Of a stretch of 64,000 nucleotides of DNA, positions 63,668 to 64,000 are shown one piece after another. Under the pieces are notes generated by a model. That model had not been told where the DNA came from. It saw only the letters and a list, made by a program, of their open reading frames with translations, and made no database searches. The stretch comes from Zoogloea dura. Its GTDB lineage: Bacteria; Pseudomonadota; Gammaproteobacteria; Burkholderiales; Rhodocyclaceae. The stretch lies in assembly GCF_012927165.1 (NCBI RefSeq), contig NZ_JABBGA010000007.1:1-64000 (forward strand). Direction: 5' to 3'. A program made the position numbers and the translations under genes. The stretch's first letter is position 1. Each line of letters starts with the position of its first letter.

Positions 63668-64000
63668 CTTTGCTGGGCGGCGTTCCTTTGTTCTACGTTG
63701 GATTGGCCGGGAATTCGCCCCGGCAGGCGACCCCTTTCTTTGCGTCGCCAAAGAAAGGGGGAAAGAAAGGCGACCCGGCTTCCCCGGTCGTCCGCGTAGC
63801 GGACGACTCCCCTGCGCTGCTCGTATGGTGCGGCCGGCGCGGAACTCGTCGGCTACGCCTCCTCAGACAGCCGCGCCGGAAAGCCCCGCCCGCTGCTGCG
63901 CTGCTCGGCGGGTCAGAACGGGCTTTCAGCAAGCACCGAGCCTCTACGGAAAGACCGGTGGATGCGAGACGTTGGGGTTTTGCTTTTTCCATGAAAGCCA
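63668..64000 (+). repeat. Dispersed ~330-bp repeat, copy C
   Basis: Begins CTTTGCTGGGCGG and carries GGCCGGGAATTCGCCCCGGC, the TTTCTTTGCGTCGCC/AAAGAAAG stem, CGTCCGCGTAGCGGACGACT, CAGACAGCCGCGCCGGAAAG and GGGTCAGAACGGGCTTTCAG, ending near GGGGTTTTGCTTTT. It is nearly identical to the reverse complement of copy B at 36431-36770. It runs to the window edge, and the 63605-64000 stretch holds no gene. Confidence 0.85.

Noticed and set aside
61167..63799. Long plus-strand open frames over the two deaminases
   Set aside because: Antisense of amidohydrolases with all metal-binding motifs in place.

Overview
The window looks like a high-GC betaproteobacterial chromosome, probably Rhodocyclales and Azospira/Dechlorosoma-like. 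This rests on gene content: an RquA-type rhodoquinone enzyme, a PEP-CTERM protein, a lipoprotein cytochrome c5, a globin-coupled diguanylate cyclase, 6S RNA next to zapA, and a ~330-bp intergenic repeat in three copies. The taxon is inferred from families, not from a marker gene.

Bases 1-28080 are an accessory island. It opens with transposon debris (an IS3-family transposase tail and an IS21-like terminal repeat array), an orphan protein and a small XRE regulator. A tightly packed co-directional cluster follows (1972-22338): a ~1765-aa DEAH helicase with DUF1998 and a nuclease-like C-terminus, a zinc-finger-like AT-rich gene, a DrmD-like SNF2 helicase, a 1632-aa adenine methyltransferase, a coiled-coil ABC/SMC ATPase, a DUF4209 protein with an R-x4-H motif, a small protein, an HNH endonuclease and two overlapping unknown ORFs. 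The parts resemble DISARM, but separate drmA, drmB and drmC genes are missing and the second half is a different ATPase/HEPN/HNH module. This is the best candidate for an undescribed or hybrid antiphage system. Bases 22344-28070 hold mobile-element genes (Gly-rich peptide, membrane protein, lipoprotein, two XRE regulators with visible paired operators, an HD-domain protein, a tyrosine recombinase, an excisionase-like gene and an 11-bp repeat array). They end at the 3' end of tRNA-Arg(CCG), the likely integration site; the other end lies outside the window.

Bases 28158-52100 are core-like: cytochrome c, zapA with a coiled-coil partner and 6S RNA, a cobalamin block (cobQ, cbiB, cobD and two BtuF-like binding proteins), rquA, a soluble sensor with a C-terminal CheW domain, sfsA, dctA, a Tsx-like outer-membrane protein, an ABC importer behind a near-consensus sigma-54 promoter, tRNA-Leu(GAG), a PEP-CTERM protein, a B12-binding-type radical SAM enzyme, a globin-coupled diguanylate cyclase and a DUF805 protein.

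Bases 52157-60838 are a second defence locus. It is a type IC restriction-modification operon in the order hsdM-hsdS-prrC-rhuM-hsdR. HsdS carries three 12-bp TAEL-type repeats. PrrC is a full-length anticodon nuclease with its Arg/Glu/His triad intact, so the operon pairs DNA restriction with a tRNA-cleaving guard. The window closes with a two-gene purine operon (guanine deaminase and an 8-oxoguanine deaminase-like amidohydrolase) and another copy of the dispersed repeat.
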